Of a stretch of 64,000 nt of DNA, positions 1-9,853 are shown one piece after another. The notes under the pieces were generated by a model, which was not told the origin of the DNA, did no database searches, and was given only the letters and a program-made list of their open reading frames with translations. Each line of letters starts with the position of its first letter. Position 1 is the first letter of the stretch. Source of the DNA: G020353115 sp964389685 (lineage in GTDB: Bacteria; Bacteroidota; Bacteroidia; Bacteroidales; VadinHA17); assembly GCA_964389685.1 (NCBI GenBank), contig CAYMFM010000014.1:1-64000 (forward strand), written 5' to 3'. Made by a program: the position numbers and the translations under genes.

Positions 1-20
1 AATCCTGTTTTTCCATAGGG

Positions 21-51
21 ACAAAAAAAAGGACTTCCTAAAAAGTCCTTT
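21..51 (-). terminator. Rho-independent terminator of the 98-637 gene
   Basis: Read on the minus strand, a 9-bp stem (AAAGGACTT pairing with AAGTCCTTT, arms at 28-36 and 43-51, 6-nt loop) is followed directly by a run of eight T. It lies about 50 bp past the stop codon of the minus-strand membrane protein gene, the position of an intrinsic terminator. Confidence 0.75.
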
Positions 52-97
52 AGAGGTTATCTTCAAAGATATCCTTTATGGCATCTTCTTCCGGTGA

Positions 98-637
98 TTA
101 CGACATATGTTTAACATTCAGTCCATACAGGATGATGAACAGGACCGGGAAGATTAATCCGACAAAAGCGAAGAAACCACCCAGGAAACTACCAAATCCT
201 ACCAGGATAAAGGAGACGATTACTGGAGCCAATTCACCGACTATGTAAATATAATACCCCGTTTTTTTCAGGTTCCACATCCAGAGAACACCCCAGAGGC
301 ATACCAGTGCTGCCAGTATACTCACAATACCCAGGGTGGATGCATAACTCAATGATTCTTCAACATATTCCGTTCCGGGCACTTCTTGATATCCCTCAAT
401 AGATTCAGCAGCTTCCATAAGCATGGAACCGGCACTTTTGGCGAAAAGGGAAATGATGCCCTGAATTACCTGAATTCCAACTCCGATGAAACTCAGGATG
501 CATAGAACAGTCAGAAAAGTAGGTCTTTCCTGTGTGGGTGCCGCTGGCTGTGGTGGTTCAACCGCTTCGGCTTTTGGTTTTTCTTGTGGTTCAGCTTTTT
601 GCTCTTCCATGGGTTCTTTTTTTTCTTCTTCTTCCAT
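98..637 (-). CDS. small integral membrane protein, acidic N-terminus
   Basis: I recognise no named family. The 179-residue product starts with about 36 residues very rich in Glu, Lys, Pro and Ala, likely cytosolic and disordered. About four hydrophobic segments follow (near residues 41-68, 98-118, 126-148 and 152-173), so it should sit in the inner membrane. A loop between the first two segments is acidic (IEGYQEVPGTEYVEE). A promoter-like pair lies upstream at 678-708 and a clear terminator downstream, so it appears to be a monocistronic unit divergent from glyA. No catalytic motif is visible and its role is unknown. Confidence 0.7.
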   Translation of the reverse strand: MEEEEKKEPMEEQKAEPQEKPKAEAVEPPQPAAPTQERPTFLTVLCILSFIGVGIQVIQGIISLFAKSAGSMLMEAAESIEGYQEVPGTEYVEESLSYASTLGIVSILAALVCLWGVLWMWNLKKTGYYIYIVGELAPVIVSFILVGFGSFLGGFFAFVGLIFPVLFIILYGLNVKHMS

Positions 638-677
638 AATATAAAATTTAGTAAGAGATTAGGTTGGATGATTAGGC

Positions 678-708
678 TAAATGTAACTATGTTTTTTTTG
701 AAATCAAA
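678..708 (-). promoter_or_regulatory. Bacteroidetes-type promoter for the 98-637 gene
   Basis: On the minus strand TTTG (708-705) is followed after exactly 19 bp by TACATTTA (685-678). This matches the Bacteroidetes primary-sigma consensus TTTG-N19-TAnnTTTG except for the last base. It lies about 40 bp upstream of the start codon. Confidence 0.5.
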
Positions 709-776
709 GAAATCTCTTCCAAAATTCTCATGAATACTTTAAATTTGAGCTCTGTTACACAAAAGAACTACTTTAC

Positions 777-2057
777 ATGAAAAGAGATTCAGAGATTTTC
801 AACCTTTTAGAAAAGGAGTATCAACGTCAGTTGAACGGAATTGAATTGATCGCTTCAGAGAATTTTGTAAGCCCACAGGTGCTTGAAGCAATGGGTTCGG
901 TACTTACCAATAAATATGCAGAGGGGTACCCGGGTCACCGGTATTACGGAGGTTGTGAAGTGGTGGATGAAACCGAGCAGTTAGCAATTGACAGGGTAAA
1001 GGAACTTTTTGGTGCTGAATTTGCGAATGTTCAACCCCATTCCGGTGCGCAGGCGAATGCGGCTGTATTCCTCACCATTCTTGAACCTGGCGATACGTTT
1101 ATGGGACTCGATCTTTCTCATGGAGGCCACCTTTCACACGGATCACCGGTGAATCTTTCCGGGATTTTATACCGGCCGGTTGCCTATGGTGTGGATGAGA
1201 AAACCGGTTTGATCGACTACGATAAGATGGAAGAGATAGCAAAGAGAGAAAAACCAAAAATGATCCTCGGCGGGGCATCCGCCTACTCCCGAGAGTGGGA
1301 CTATAAACGGATGAGGGAAATTGCTGACGGAGTTGGTGCCCTGCTCATGGTGGATATGGCACATCCGGCTGGTTTAATCGCAGCCGGACTGCTTGATAAT
1401 CCTCTTGAATTCGCTCATGTTGTCACCTCCACCAACCATAAAACGTTGCGAGGACCCAGGGGTGGATTTATCCTGATCGGTAAAGATTATGAAAATCCAT
1501 GGGGAAAAACCACAAAGAAAGGGGATATCCGGATGATGTCCTCACTGATCAACTCAGGGGTTTTCCCGGGAACACAGGGTGGACCGCTTGAACACATCAT
1601 AGCTGCCAAGGCAGTTGCCTTTGGAGAAGCGTTAGAGCCCGAATTCAAAGAGTATCAGGTCCAGGTGAAGAAAAATGCCAGTGTAATGGCTCAATCTTTT
1701 GTTGACCGTGGTTACCATGTTGTTTCTGGCGGAACGGATAACCACTCCATGCTTATCGATCTAAGAACTAAAGTCCCTGATATCACCGGTAAACTAGTTG
1801 AAAATACACTGGTAAAATCTGATATTACCGTCAATAAAAATATGGTCCCGTTTGACTCACGATCACCGTTTCAAACATCAGGACTCAGACTGGGCACTCC
1901 GGCAATAACCACCCGGGGGCTCAGGGAGGAGCATATGGAAACTATCGTAGATCTGATCGACCGCGTTATCATGAACACTGAGGATGAAGAGAATTTGGTT
2001 GCAGTGAAAGAGGATGTGCATAAACTGATAAAAGGGTTTCCACTGTTTGCATATTGA
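777..2057 (+). CDS. glyA: serine hydroxymethyltransferase
   Basis: PLP enzyme interconverting serine and glycine with transfer of a one-carbon unit to tetrahydrofolate; cytosolic. The 426 residues match the family's usual length. Visible signatures are the N-terminal GIELIASENFVS block (21-32), YPGHRYYGG (51-59), the PLP-contacting DMAHPAGL (D193) and the lysine-bearing TNHKTLRGPRGG, with the Schiff-base lysine at K222. The start ATG is well placed: a TAAATTTG box (740-747) fits the Bacteroidetes -7 consensus about 30 bp upstream, although no good -33 box is seen. The gene is monocistronic and followed by a hairpin at 2061-2077. Confidence 0.97.
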   Translation: MKRDSEIFNLLEKEYQRQLNGIELIASENFVSPQVLEAMGSVLTNKYAEGYPGHRYYGGCEVVDETEQLAIDRVKELFGAEFANVQPHSGAQANAAVFLTILEPGDTFMGLDLSHGGHLSHGSPVNLSGILYRPVAYGVDEKTGLIDYDKMEEIAKREKPKMILGGASAYSREWDYKRMREIADGVGALLMVDMAHPAGLIAAGLLDNPLEFAHVVTSTNHKTLRGPRGGFILIGKDYENPWGKTTKKGDIRMMSSLINSGVFPGTQGGPLEHIIAAKAVAFGEALEPEFKEYQVQVKKNASVMAQSFVDRGYHVVSGGTDNHSMLIDLRTKVPDITGKLVENTLVKSDITVNKNMVPFDSRSPFQTSGLRLGTPAITTRGLREEHMETIVDLIDRVIMNTEDEENLVAVKEDVHKLIKGFPLFAY

Positions 2058-2060
2058 TTC

Positions 2061-2090
2061 TTACGGGACAACCGTAATCATTGCTTTTTT
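2061..2090 (+). terminator. probable terminator of glyA
   Basis: A 6-bp stem TTACGG/CCGTAA (2061-2066 with 2072-2077, 5-nt loop) starts 3 bp after the glyA stop and is followed by a T-rich run ending at 2090. The stem is short and the T-run is offset by several bases, so termination strength is uncertain. Confidence 0.5.
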
Positions 2091-2235
2091 GGCAAGTGAT
2101 AAGCTTAACCTGGATCTCTTTGGTGACATGGCCAGACAGAAATGAGATAAAAGACACTGTTTTATAACAGAATGCCATTTGGAAACAGTTTTGATTCCCA
2201 GGAGTCTTTTATCTGGATACCGATAAATTCGTCAT

Positions 2236-4620
2236 ATGATAAAAAACTATATTCTAGTTGCTCTCCGTAATTTCAGACGATTCAAATTTTTCTCGTTTAT
2301 TAATATTAGCGGACTTGCAATAGGAATGGCGTGTTCATTCCTGATCTTTATTTGGGTTAAAGATGAGTTTAGTTTCGACCGGTTCCACGAAAATTATGAA
2401 GATCTTTACAGGTTGGTGGATCAGGTAGAAAATGCTGATGCATTGTTCAAAGCAGTAGTCACTCCATTCCCGATGGCAGCCTACCTGAATGATGAGATCC
2501 CTGAGATCGTCAATTTCACTCGTTTACGACCCTTTACAAACAAAGTCCTGGTTGAATATGAATCGGTTGAAAAAGAAGGATATGTGAAGCAGTTTTATGA
2601 GGGGGGAATTATAGCTGCAGATTCGACTTTTTTTAACCTGTTTACTTATGAATTTCTTAAAGGAGATCCTGATAAGGCCATTGTAGGGATGAACTCAATC
2701 GTTATTACGGAAAGTACCGCATTGAAGTATTTTGGTGACGAGGATCCAATGGGAAAAACACTCTCGCTTTTTAATAAATCATGGATTGGAACGATTACTG
2801 CAGTGCTTAAGGATCCACCATCAAATTCACACATTCAATTTGATTTCATTATTCCATTTGCAAACTTTTTTGGTCCCGACTTAAGAACGGAGTGGAACAA
2901 TTATTACTATAATGGCTATATGCAATTAGCACCCGGCACAGATCCGATGATAGTCAACCAGAAGATTGAAGATTCATTAAAAAAAAGGTCTCCGGATTCT
3001 GAAGTTAGGATTAAAGTTTACCTTCAGGCTTTACGGGATGTTCATCTGAAATCTGATTTTGATATTGACTATAATAACAGTACATCAGAAATAAATAATG
3101 ATGTATATATATTCTCTATCATAGCAGTCTTTATTCTTCTTATTGCCTGCCTGAATTTTGTAAATCTTACTACGGCCAGATCAGGTACCCGGACAAGAGA
3201 GATAGGGATGCGAAAAATATCAGGGGCTTCACGAATACGGTTAATTCAGCAGTTTTTTGGAGAATCTGTTTTCACTGCACTCATTGCTTATGTCCTGGCA
3301 TTTGTTATAGTCCTTTTACTGTTGAATACATTTAATCAGTTAACAGGGAAATCCCTGGAGTTAGAGCATATCCTGAATATAAATACGATTCTTATTTTTC
3401 TTGGGATAGCTTTGGTGGCTGGTTTTTTATCCGGGATATATCCAGCCGTCCTTCTTTCTTCATTCCAGGCGCAAGATGTATTGAAAAATGAGATGCAATC
3501 AGGCTTAAAAAAATCGGCATTCAGGAAAGCTCTGGTTCTGATACAATTCTCTATTTCAATCATCCTTATCAGTAGTGTTTTTATTGTTCAACGACAATTA
3601 GAATTTGTTCGCAAAACAGATTTGGGATATGAGAAGAAGAATTTGATTTATCTACCGGCACATGGCAGGTACATGAATTATTATAATTCCTTTAAAACAA
3701 AACTTTTACAGGATAATAACATCCAGGGTGTAACCATATCGTCTGATATCCCTTTAAATACTATCCATCTCTGGAGTGGGTTGGATTGGGAAGGGAAGAA
3801 CCCTGATGATAACACCATGATGAATTTTTATACTACTGATTTTGATTTAATCCCTACTCTTGGTATACAGTTATCTTCCGGTCGTAATTTTTCATATCAT
3901 TCAGATAGCATCAATTACATCATAAATGAAACAGCTGCCCGGATAATGGGGAAGAAGGATCCTCTGAACCAATGGTTTTCTCAATCAGGTAATAAGGGAG
4001 TAATCATTGGAGTGGTTAAGGATTTTAATTTCAAATCATTAAGAACAAAAGTTGAACCCCTTGTCATTCGAGTAGGTGAATATTATCGTTATATTATTAT
4101 CAGGGTAAACGACGTTGAAATTCAACGGACTATCGATCGCATCAAATTACTTTGGGGTGAATCAAACCCAGACTTTCCCTTTGAATACCATTTCATAGAT
4201 GAGGATTATGAACAACTCTATCTTCCGGAAATTAGACTCAGTGAGTTATTCACCTATTTCACTCTTCTGGCAGTTTTTATCTCCTGCCTCGGTCTGCTGG
4301 GGCTGGCCTCTTTTATGGCTCAGCAAAGAACAAAAGAAATAGGCATTCGAAAAGTTCTGGGGAGTACTGTGCCCGGGATAGTAAAGATGCTTTCCATGGA
4401 ATTTACCCGGTGGGTAATATATGCAAATGTTATTGCGATTCCTGTGGCATGGGTTCTTATGAACAAATGGTTGGAGAATTTTGCCTACCGGACCAATACG
4501 CCCTGGTGGATATTTGTTTTAGCAGGTGCCCTGTCTTTAATCATTGCATTGATCACCATAAGTGTCCAGTCCTACCAGGCAGCTCTCACCAACCCTGCAG
4601 ATTCCATCCGGCAAGAATGA
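2236..4620 (+). CDS. ABC transporter permease, MacB/FtsX type
   Basis: Large inner-membrane permease of 794 residues with the duplicated FtsX architecture typical of Bacteroidota. A first transmembrane helix near 20-40 (FFSFINISGLAIGMACSFLI) is followed by a periplasmic MacB-PCD-like domain. A three-helix FtsX block lies near residues 290-420 (with the signature TRTREIGMRKISGASR), then a second helix and extracytoplasmic domain, and a final FtsX block near 670-790 with TKEIGIRKVLGS. Such proteins couple an ABC ATPase to periplasmic events such as lipoprotein or peptide extrusion. No ATPase gene is adjacent, so the partner must be encoded elsewhere and the substrate cannot be inferred. Confidence 0.88.
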   Translation: MIKNYILVALRNFRRFKFFSFINISGLAIGMACSFLIFIWVKDEFSFDRFHENYEDLYRLVDQVENADALFKAVVTPFPMAAYLNDEIPEIVNFTRLRPFTNKVLVEYESVEKEGYVKQFYEGGIIAADSTFFNLFTYEFLKGDPDKAIVGMNSIVITESTALKYFGDEDPMGKTLSLFNKSWIGTITAVLKDPPSNSHIQFDFIIPFANFFGPDLRTEWNNYYYNGYMQLAPGTDPMIVNQKIEDSLKKRSPDSEVRIKVYLQALRDVHLKSDFDIDYNNSTSEINNDVYIFSIIAVFILLIACLNFVNLTTARSGTRTREIGMRKISGASRIRLIQQFFGESVFTALIAYVLAFVIVLLLLNTFNQLTGKSLELEHILNINTILIFLGIALVAGFLSGIYPAVLLSSFQAQDVLKNEMQSGLKKSAFRKALVLIQFSISIILISSVFIVQRQLEFVRKTDLGYEKKNLIYLPAHGRYMNYYNSFKTKLLQDNNIQGVTISSDIPLNTIHLWSGLDWEGKNPDDNTMMNFYTTDFDLIPTLGIQLSSGRNFSYHSDSINYIINETAARIMGKKDPLNQWFSQSGNKGVIIGVVKDFNFKSLRTKVEPLVIRVGEYYRYIIIRVNDVEIQRTIDRIKLLWGESNPDFPFEYHFIDEDYEQLYLPEIRLSELFTYFTLLAVFISCLGLLGLASFMAQQRTKEIGIRKVLGSTVPGIVKMLSMEFTRWVIYANVIAIPVAWVLMNKWLENFAYRTNTPWWIFVLAGALSLIIALITISVQSYQAALTNPADSIRQE

Positions 4621-4716
4621 TTTTACTGATCACCAAGAGTGGATTATGGGGAATGCCCTATCCGATTCTCGATAAAATCGTGCATCTTTGATCTTTGTAA
4701 AACAGTCTTTCGAATC

Positions 4717-5493
4717 ATGGAATGGTATTTATATGTTGCTGTTATAGGTGTTGGTGTAGTGGCAGGTTTTGTCAATACACTCGCCGGAAGTGGTTCGTTA
4801 CTGACCCTGCCGTTATTGATGTTTCTTGGATTACCTGCAAATGTTGCAAACGGGACCAACAGGATTGCCATCTTGCTTCAGAATGTTGTTGGTGTTGGAA
4901 GTTTCAAACAGCAGAAGATCCTTGATTTGAAGGAGGGACTATGGCTTGCTATTCCGGCAATTGTCGGTTCCCTGGTGGGTGCAGGAATTGCTATTAATTT
5001 TAATGAAGAGATCATGGAAAAGACCATTGCCGGTCTTTTATTATTCATGTTTTTCATTATCATTTTCAAACCCGAAAAATGGATAAAGGGACAGGAAGGA
5101 AGGTATTCAACAAAACCAACCCTCGTAAATAGCATTATTTTTTTTCTCATCGGAATATATGGCGGATTTATTCAGGCAGGGGTTGGTTTTTTCCTGCTGG
5201 CAGGATTGGTGATGGGTGTGGGGGCTGATCTTATCAAAGCCAATGCCCTGAAGTTATTCATCATCCTGTTGTATACTCCCTTTGCGCTGGCCATATTCAT
5301 GATCCATGGGCAGGTTGATTACAAATTGGGGTTGATTCTGGCTGTTGGGAACATGATAGGCTCCTTCATTGGAACCCGAGTAGCTGTTAGCTGGGGTCCC
5401 CGGTTTGTACGGATTATACTGCTGGCAGCACTCTTTTTCTCTTCACTTAAACTTCTTGGGTTCTTTACTCTTCTGGCAAGTTGGATTAAGTAA
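4717..5493 (+). CDS. TSUP family permease (TauE/SafE)
   Basis: Predicted eight-helix inner-membrane permease of the sulfite exporter TauE/SafE (TSUP) family, about 258 residues. The N-terminus (VGVVAGFVNTLAGSGSLLTLP) and the internal repeat starting GIYGGFIQAGVGFFLL are the duplicated TSUP signatures. An upstream in-frame ATG at 4639 would add 26 polar residues unlike family members, so the ATG at 4717 is preferred. TSUP proteins move sulfite, sulfoacetate or other small organic anions, but the substrate here is unknown. The only sulfur gene in the window, an APS reductase, is 47 kb away. Confidence 0.88.
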   Translation: MEWYLYVAVIGVGVVAGFVNTLAGSGSLLTLPLLMFLGLPANVANGTNRIAILLQNVVGVGSFKQQKILDLKEGLWLAIPAIVGSLVGAGIAINFNEEIMEKTIAGLLLFMFFIIIFKPEKWIKGQEGRYSTKPTLVNSIIFFLIGIYGGFIQAGVGFFLLAGLVMGVGADLIKANALKLFIILLYTPFALAIFMIHGQVDYKLGLILAVGNMIGSFIGTRVAVSWGPRFVRIILLAALFFSSLKLLGFFTLLASWIK

Positions 5494-5546
5494 AGATGAA
5501 TTGGATGGGGGAGGAATTAACCCGCATTATTTATGAATCATGCCGG

Positions 5547-8500
5547 TTAATTTTCCTCTTTGACTGAAACACGGCCAAATTTCCAGTAGATGATCGGCAT
5601 GACTAACAGATTGAGCAAAGCGGAAGTGATTAATCCGCCTAAAATAACCAGTGCCATTGGGTATTCAATTTCCTGTCCGGGACGATTCCCTCCAACAACG
5701 ATTGCAAGCAGTGCGAGTGCAGTGGTTATTGCTGTCAGAAGGATTGGCATCAGACGTTCCCTGGCACCCCGAATAACGAGAGGAAGCCCAAATTCTTCCC
5801 CTTCATAAAGCTCCAGGTGACGGTAATGGCTGATCAGCATAATGCTGTTCCTGGCTGCTATACCTAAAACAGTTATAAACCCGATCAATGAACCCAGGGA
5901 GAGAACCGCTCCACTCAGGATAGCTGAAATCACACCACCGGTCAGGGCAAAGGGTAAACCTGCAAATACCAGGATTGCCAGACGGGCGGATCCAAAATCT
6001 GAGAGGAGTATTATAAATATCCCAATGAGTACCAGGAGTGAGAGCGCCAGGATGCGGTTTTTAGCCTCCTGCTGAGCCGCATACTCTCCCAGAAGTTCAG
6101 GATGATAGCCCCGGTCAAATGGAATATTTTCTAACCGGGATTCTATATCACCCGCTACTTTGCTGAGATCACGGCCTTTAACATTGCATGTTACCTCTGT
6201 GTACCTTGAAGCAAATTCACGGGTGATCTGATTGGGTACCGGTAAAATCAGGACGTCTGCCACTTCGTTCAGTGGGACAAGTCCTCCTGTGGGAATATCC
6301 AGCATAAGTGTTTGAAGGGCATTGATATCGGATCGAACCTCCGGTACTCCCCAGACAGTAACATCAAAAATATTCTGGTTTTCAAAAAATTCACCAACCT
6401 TGACCCCTTTCTGATAGATGTTTACTGCTTCCCTGATGTTTCCGGCAGTCAGGCCATATTGTAATGCTTTTTCGGGTTTAACCCTGACTTCAATCTGAGG
6501 CACCATATCCTGAGGTTGTACTTTAAGATCGACAACGCCGGGAATATCCATGATGGCATCTCTTACCTCTTCGGATTTATTTCGTATGATTTCCAGATCA
6601 TCTCCATATATCCGGATTACCAGGGTTGCACTTGATCCGGTGAGCACCTCTTTGATCCGTTCACGAAGATACGTTAACAGATCGCGGTAAAGACCGGGGT
6701 ATCCATTCACAACTTCCTGTATTTTATTTACCGTTTTACTGTATTTAACATCCGGGTCGAGGCTAATCCAGAGTTCAGTAAAATTTGGACCGACCACCTC
6801 ATCTGCAATTTCTGCCCGGCCGATATGTGCACCGAAATTCCTCACACCGGGTATGGACCGCAATTCCTTGCTTGCCCGAATGGTAATCCGATCCATAGCC
6901 TCGATGGAAGTACCGGGTTTCTCTACCCAGTGCATAAGGAAATCGTATTCTTTAAAATCGGGAAGAAATTCCTCCCCGAGAAATGGAAGAGAAACCAGTG
7001 ATGCCAGCAATACAACACTGATGATGATAAACAGCCGCTTTGGATACCGCACGATACGGGATAACAGTTTTTCATACCAGGACTTTAGCCGGATCATAAC
7101 TGTTGTCTCTTTCTTTTCGGAAGCCTTGGGAAGCAGAATCAACGAAAGGGCTGGAGTCAGAATTAATGCAACCATGAGGGAAGACATGATGGCAAGAATG
7201 TAGGAGAAAGCAAGTGGCCGAAAAAAGGACCCTGCCAGTCCGGTAAGGAAAAATACAGGCATCAATACCAGCGCTACGATAAGGCTTCCATAGACTACAG
7301 CACTTCTTACTTCGAGAGATGCATTCAGTACGACCTTGAACGCCGAGTCGGGATGACCAGCTTCCCTGTTTTGCCTCAGCCGCCGCATGATATTCTCTAC
7401 ATCTATAATGGCATCATCCACCAGTTCGCCAAGGGCAATGATAAGACCTGCCAGAACCATAGTATTGATTGTGCCACCCTGGTAGTTTAATATCAGAGCT
7501 GCTGTAATTAGTGATGCAGGAATGGCAAGAACACTGATCAGGGCTGTTCTCCAATCATTCAGTGAGAATGCCAGTACAGCAATCACAAGGAGGCAACCGA
7601 TCAATAAGGCACGGTTCAGGTTTCGGAGCGACATCTCAATGAATGTGGCCGGGCGAAAGATTGTTGAATCAATTTCAATATCCTTCAGACCGGGTTTTAA
7701 GGCTTCCAGGGTTTCTTCTATTTGACGGGTTACTTCAAGTGTATTCCCCCAGGGTTGTTTTTCAACAATGAGTAAAAGTCCGGGTTGGTCATTTATGATC
7801 GCATCGCCAATAGGAGGAGGAGAACCCTCCACAATTTCAGCCAGGTCACCCAGTTTTATGGGAACTCCATTGCGAATGGTGACGGGGACATTAAAAAGGT
7901 CTTTGGGAGATTTAACGGTGGAAACAAAAGATATGGCCAATCGTTGATTGGGAGTATCCATGAAACCTCCGCCGCCAATTTCAGTTGCCTTTTTTACTGC
8001 CGTTACAATTTCGCTGGTCGTAACACCGTGAGTTTGAAGGTGGTTGGGATTGATCAGTACCTGTATCTGACGGTCTCTCTGCCCCCAGATTGCTACATTT
8101 GCCACACCTGGAATTGCCATCAACCGTGGACGGATAGTCCATTTTGCAAGAGTTGTCATTTCCATTTGAGAAAGAGAGTCTGATGTAATCCCGATTTTCA
8201 GAACCCGGCTGGTTGATGAAAGGGGTGATAGCATGACCGGTGGCTTGGCAACTCCCGGAAGTTTGCCGGAGATAACGGTAAGTCGTTCCTGAACCATTTG
8301 ACGGGCTTGCATGAGGTCGGTGCCATTTTCAAAATAGAGTACAACGGACGATAACCCGAGAACAGATTTTGAACGGATAAGCTTCAGCCAGGAAACTCCG
8401 TTCATGGCATTTTCAATCGGCACGGTAACCAGTATTTCCACTTCTGAGGTGGATAATCCTGGTGCTTCTGTTTGTATCTCAACCAGGGGAGGGGCAAACT

Positions 8501-8618
8501 CAGGAAAAACATCAAAATGCGTGCGGCTCACGATCCGGGTACCGGCAACCAGAAGGATAACCATCAGGATTACGATAGCTACCCGTAAACGCAACGCAGT
8601 TGATATAAGCCACCTCAT
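5547..8618 (-). CDS. RND efflux pump, HME/CzcA-CusA type
   Basis: Proton-driven inner-membrane pump of a tripartite efflux complex, third gene of a TolC-adaptor-pump operon. From the ATG at 8618 it is 1023 residues, normal for the family. It has the first helix near residues 12-30, two large periplasmic loops and the TM4 acidic motif ELVDDAIIDVEN characteristic of heavy-metal-efflux RND pumps. The start is set by a TAATG overlap with the adaptor stop codon and a strong AGGAGG just upstream; an in-frame start 51 bp earlier would lie inside the adaptor. The most likely substrates are divalent or monovalent metal ions, but HME-like pumps in Bacteroidota also handle other compounds. Confidence 0.9.
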   Translation of the reverse strand: MRWLISTALRLRVAIVILMVILLVAGTRIVSRTHFDVFPEFAPPLVEIQTEAPGLSTSEVEILVTVPIENAMNGVSWLKLIRSKSVLGLSSVVLYFENGTDLMQARQMVQERLTVISGKLPGVAKPPVMLSPLSSTSRVLKIGITSDSLSQMEMTTLAKWTIRPRLMAIPGVANVAIWGQRDRQIQVLINPNHLQTHGVTTSEIVTAVKKATEIGGGGFMDTPNQRLAISFVSTVKSPKDLFNVPVTIRNGVPIKLGDLAEIVEGSPPPIGDAIINDQPGLLLIVEKQPWGNTLEVTRQIEETLEALKPGLKDIEIDSTIFRPATFIEMSLRNLNRALLIGCLLVIAVLAFSLNDWRTALISVLAIPASLITAALILNYQGGTINTMVLAGLIIALGELVDDAIIDVENIMRRLRQNREAGHPDSAFKVVLNASLEVRSAVVYGSLIVALVLMPVFFLTGLAGSFFRPLAFSYILAIMSSLMVALILTPALSLILLPKASEKKETTVMIRLKSWYEKLLSRIVRYPKRLFIIISVVLLASLVSLPFLGEEFLPDFKEYDFLMHWVEKPGTSIEAMDRITIRASKELRSIPGVRNFGAHIGRAEIADEVVGPNFTELWISLDPDVKYSKTVNKIQEVVNGYPGLYRDLLTYLRERIKEVLTGSSATLVIRIYGDDLEIIRNKSEEVRDAIMDIPGVVDLKVQPQDMVPQIEVRVKPEKALQYGLTAGNIREAVNIYQKGVKVGEFFENQNIFDVTVWGVPEVRSDINALQTLMLDIPTGGLVPLNEVADVLILPVPNQITREFASRYTEVTCNVKGRDLSKVAGDIESRLENIPFDRGYHPELLGEYAAQQEAKNRILALSLLVLIGIFIILLSDFGSARLAILVFAGLPFALTGGVISAILSGAVLSLGSLIGFITVLGIAARNSIMLISHYRHLELYEGEEFGLPLVIRGARERLMPILLTAITTALALLAIVVGGNRPGQEIEYPMALVILGGLITSALLNLLVMPIIYWKFGRVSVKEEN

Positions 8619-9832
8619 TATTTTCCTCCTCCAAATTCTGTTCCGTAAAGTTCGGCTACGCCGGTACATACAACCTCATCACCGGGTTGAACTCCCCGTG
8701 TCAATACCGCTAATGTATCGGAAACATGACTGAGTTCAACTCTTGTGCGGGTATATAGCTGCAAATCCGATTTTACATATACCCAACTCCCGCCATACAT
8801 ATCGTATATTATTGAAGAATAGGGTACTACCAGACTTTCTTCTGCTGATTTCAAGGTGAGGGTTACACTCACTTTCTGACCAGCCCTGAAAAGACCCCCC
8901 TTATTGTCAACTTCATAGTAAAGATCAGATGAAGCACTGCCTGCATCACTGCGCATGGGCCCCTGAATTGGATTGGCATGAATGAATCCTGCTTCGTCAT
9001 CCTTTCCCATTGCTGAAATGGAAGCTTTCTGGTGGCGGTCGACATTCAGGACATCCCCGGAATAAACAGGAACACGAATCCAGAAACGATCCATGGGTGT
9101 AACTTCGAACATGACATAGGATGCACTAATGGTTTGGCCCCGTGTAACAAACATATTCTGGATAACACCATTTACAGGGGATTCAATATGATACGTTGAA
9201 AGATCCATTGCAACAGAATCGAGATCCCTCCCCTGATAAAGGTTTAACCGCCCTCTGGCTGCAGTGAGTGATGCTTCTGCTCTGGCCAGACGAGCCTGTG
9301 TGGCTTCAAACGCCTTTTCACTGATTGCTTTAGTGGTGAGGAGATGTTCAGCCCGCTCTGCTTCAGCCAGGACTACAGCGTATTCCATTTGTTTTACCCT
9401 TACTTCCTCCTGTGCACTGATGATATCCATTTCCGGTGGAATAAGGATCAGACGCATTACTTCCTGCCCGTTTTTGATGAATGATCCCGCAACAGGGAAA
9501 TAACCGCTATGCGCTCCTATGACAGTACCGGCAACAGGTGCTGTAACTTTAACATCCTGGCCGGGAGGGGACATGATTTCTCCACCAACTGTCAGTGTTT
9601 TTGGCATATTTTTTAATTCTACCGGTCTTGTTTCAATGCCAAGCCGAATTTCGGCTTCAGGTGTCAGGTGTACCTCCGTCAGGGTATTCTCCTTCACCTG
9701 GTTTATTACTACTGCGGGTTTTTGTGTGGTTTCCCCTTCAGGATTCCTGTTGCTACATCCATTAAAACTGAAAATGAGTATCAGGGAAAGGTACCGGAGT
9801 ATCAATGGTTGTAATTCAAATCTTAAATCCAT
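8618..9832 (-). CDS. RND periplasmic adaptor subunit (HlyD/CusB-like)
   Basis: Membrane fusion protein bridging the inner-membrane pump and the outer-membrane channel. The 404 residues carry a lipoprotein-like N-terminus (LSLILIFSFNGC, Cys near residue 26). A lipoyl/barrel-sandwich half follows (VKVTAPVAGTVIGAH), then a coiled-coil hairpin rich in Glu/Ala (about 140-200), the second sandwich half (YHIESPVNGVIQNMFVTRG) and beta-barrel and membrane-proximal domains to the end. It lies between the channel gene (21-bp gap) and the pump gene (one-base TAATG overlap), so the three products are co-made. No CusF-like metal-binding extension or His/Met cluster is evident. Confidence 0.9.
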   Translation of the reverse strand: MDLRFELQPLILRYLSLILIFSFNGCSNRNPEGETTQKPAVVINQVKENTLTEVHLTPEAEIRLGIETRPVELKNMPKTLTVGGEIMSPPGQDVKVTAPVAGTVIGAHSGYFPVAGSFIKNGQEVMRLILIPPEMDIISAQEEVRVKQMEYAVVLAEAERAEHLLTTKAISEKAFEATQARLARAEASLTAARGRLNLYQGRDLDSVAMDLSTYHIESPVNGVIQNMFVTRGQTISASYVMFEVTPMDRFWIRVPVYSGDVLNVDRHQKASISAMGKDDEAGFIHANPIQGPMRSDAGSASSDLYYEVDNKGGLFRAGQKVSVTLTLKSAEESLVVPYSSIIYDMYGGSWVYVKSDLQLYTRTRVELSHVSDTLAVLTRGVQPGDEVVCTGVAELYGTEFGGGK

Positions 9833-9853
9833 TTTCTTGTATTGTTATGTCTG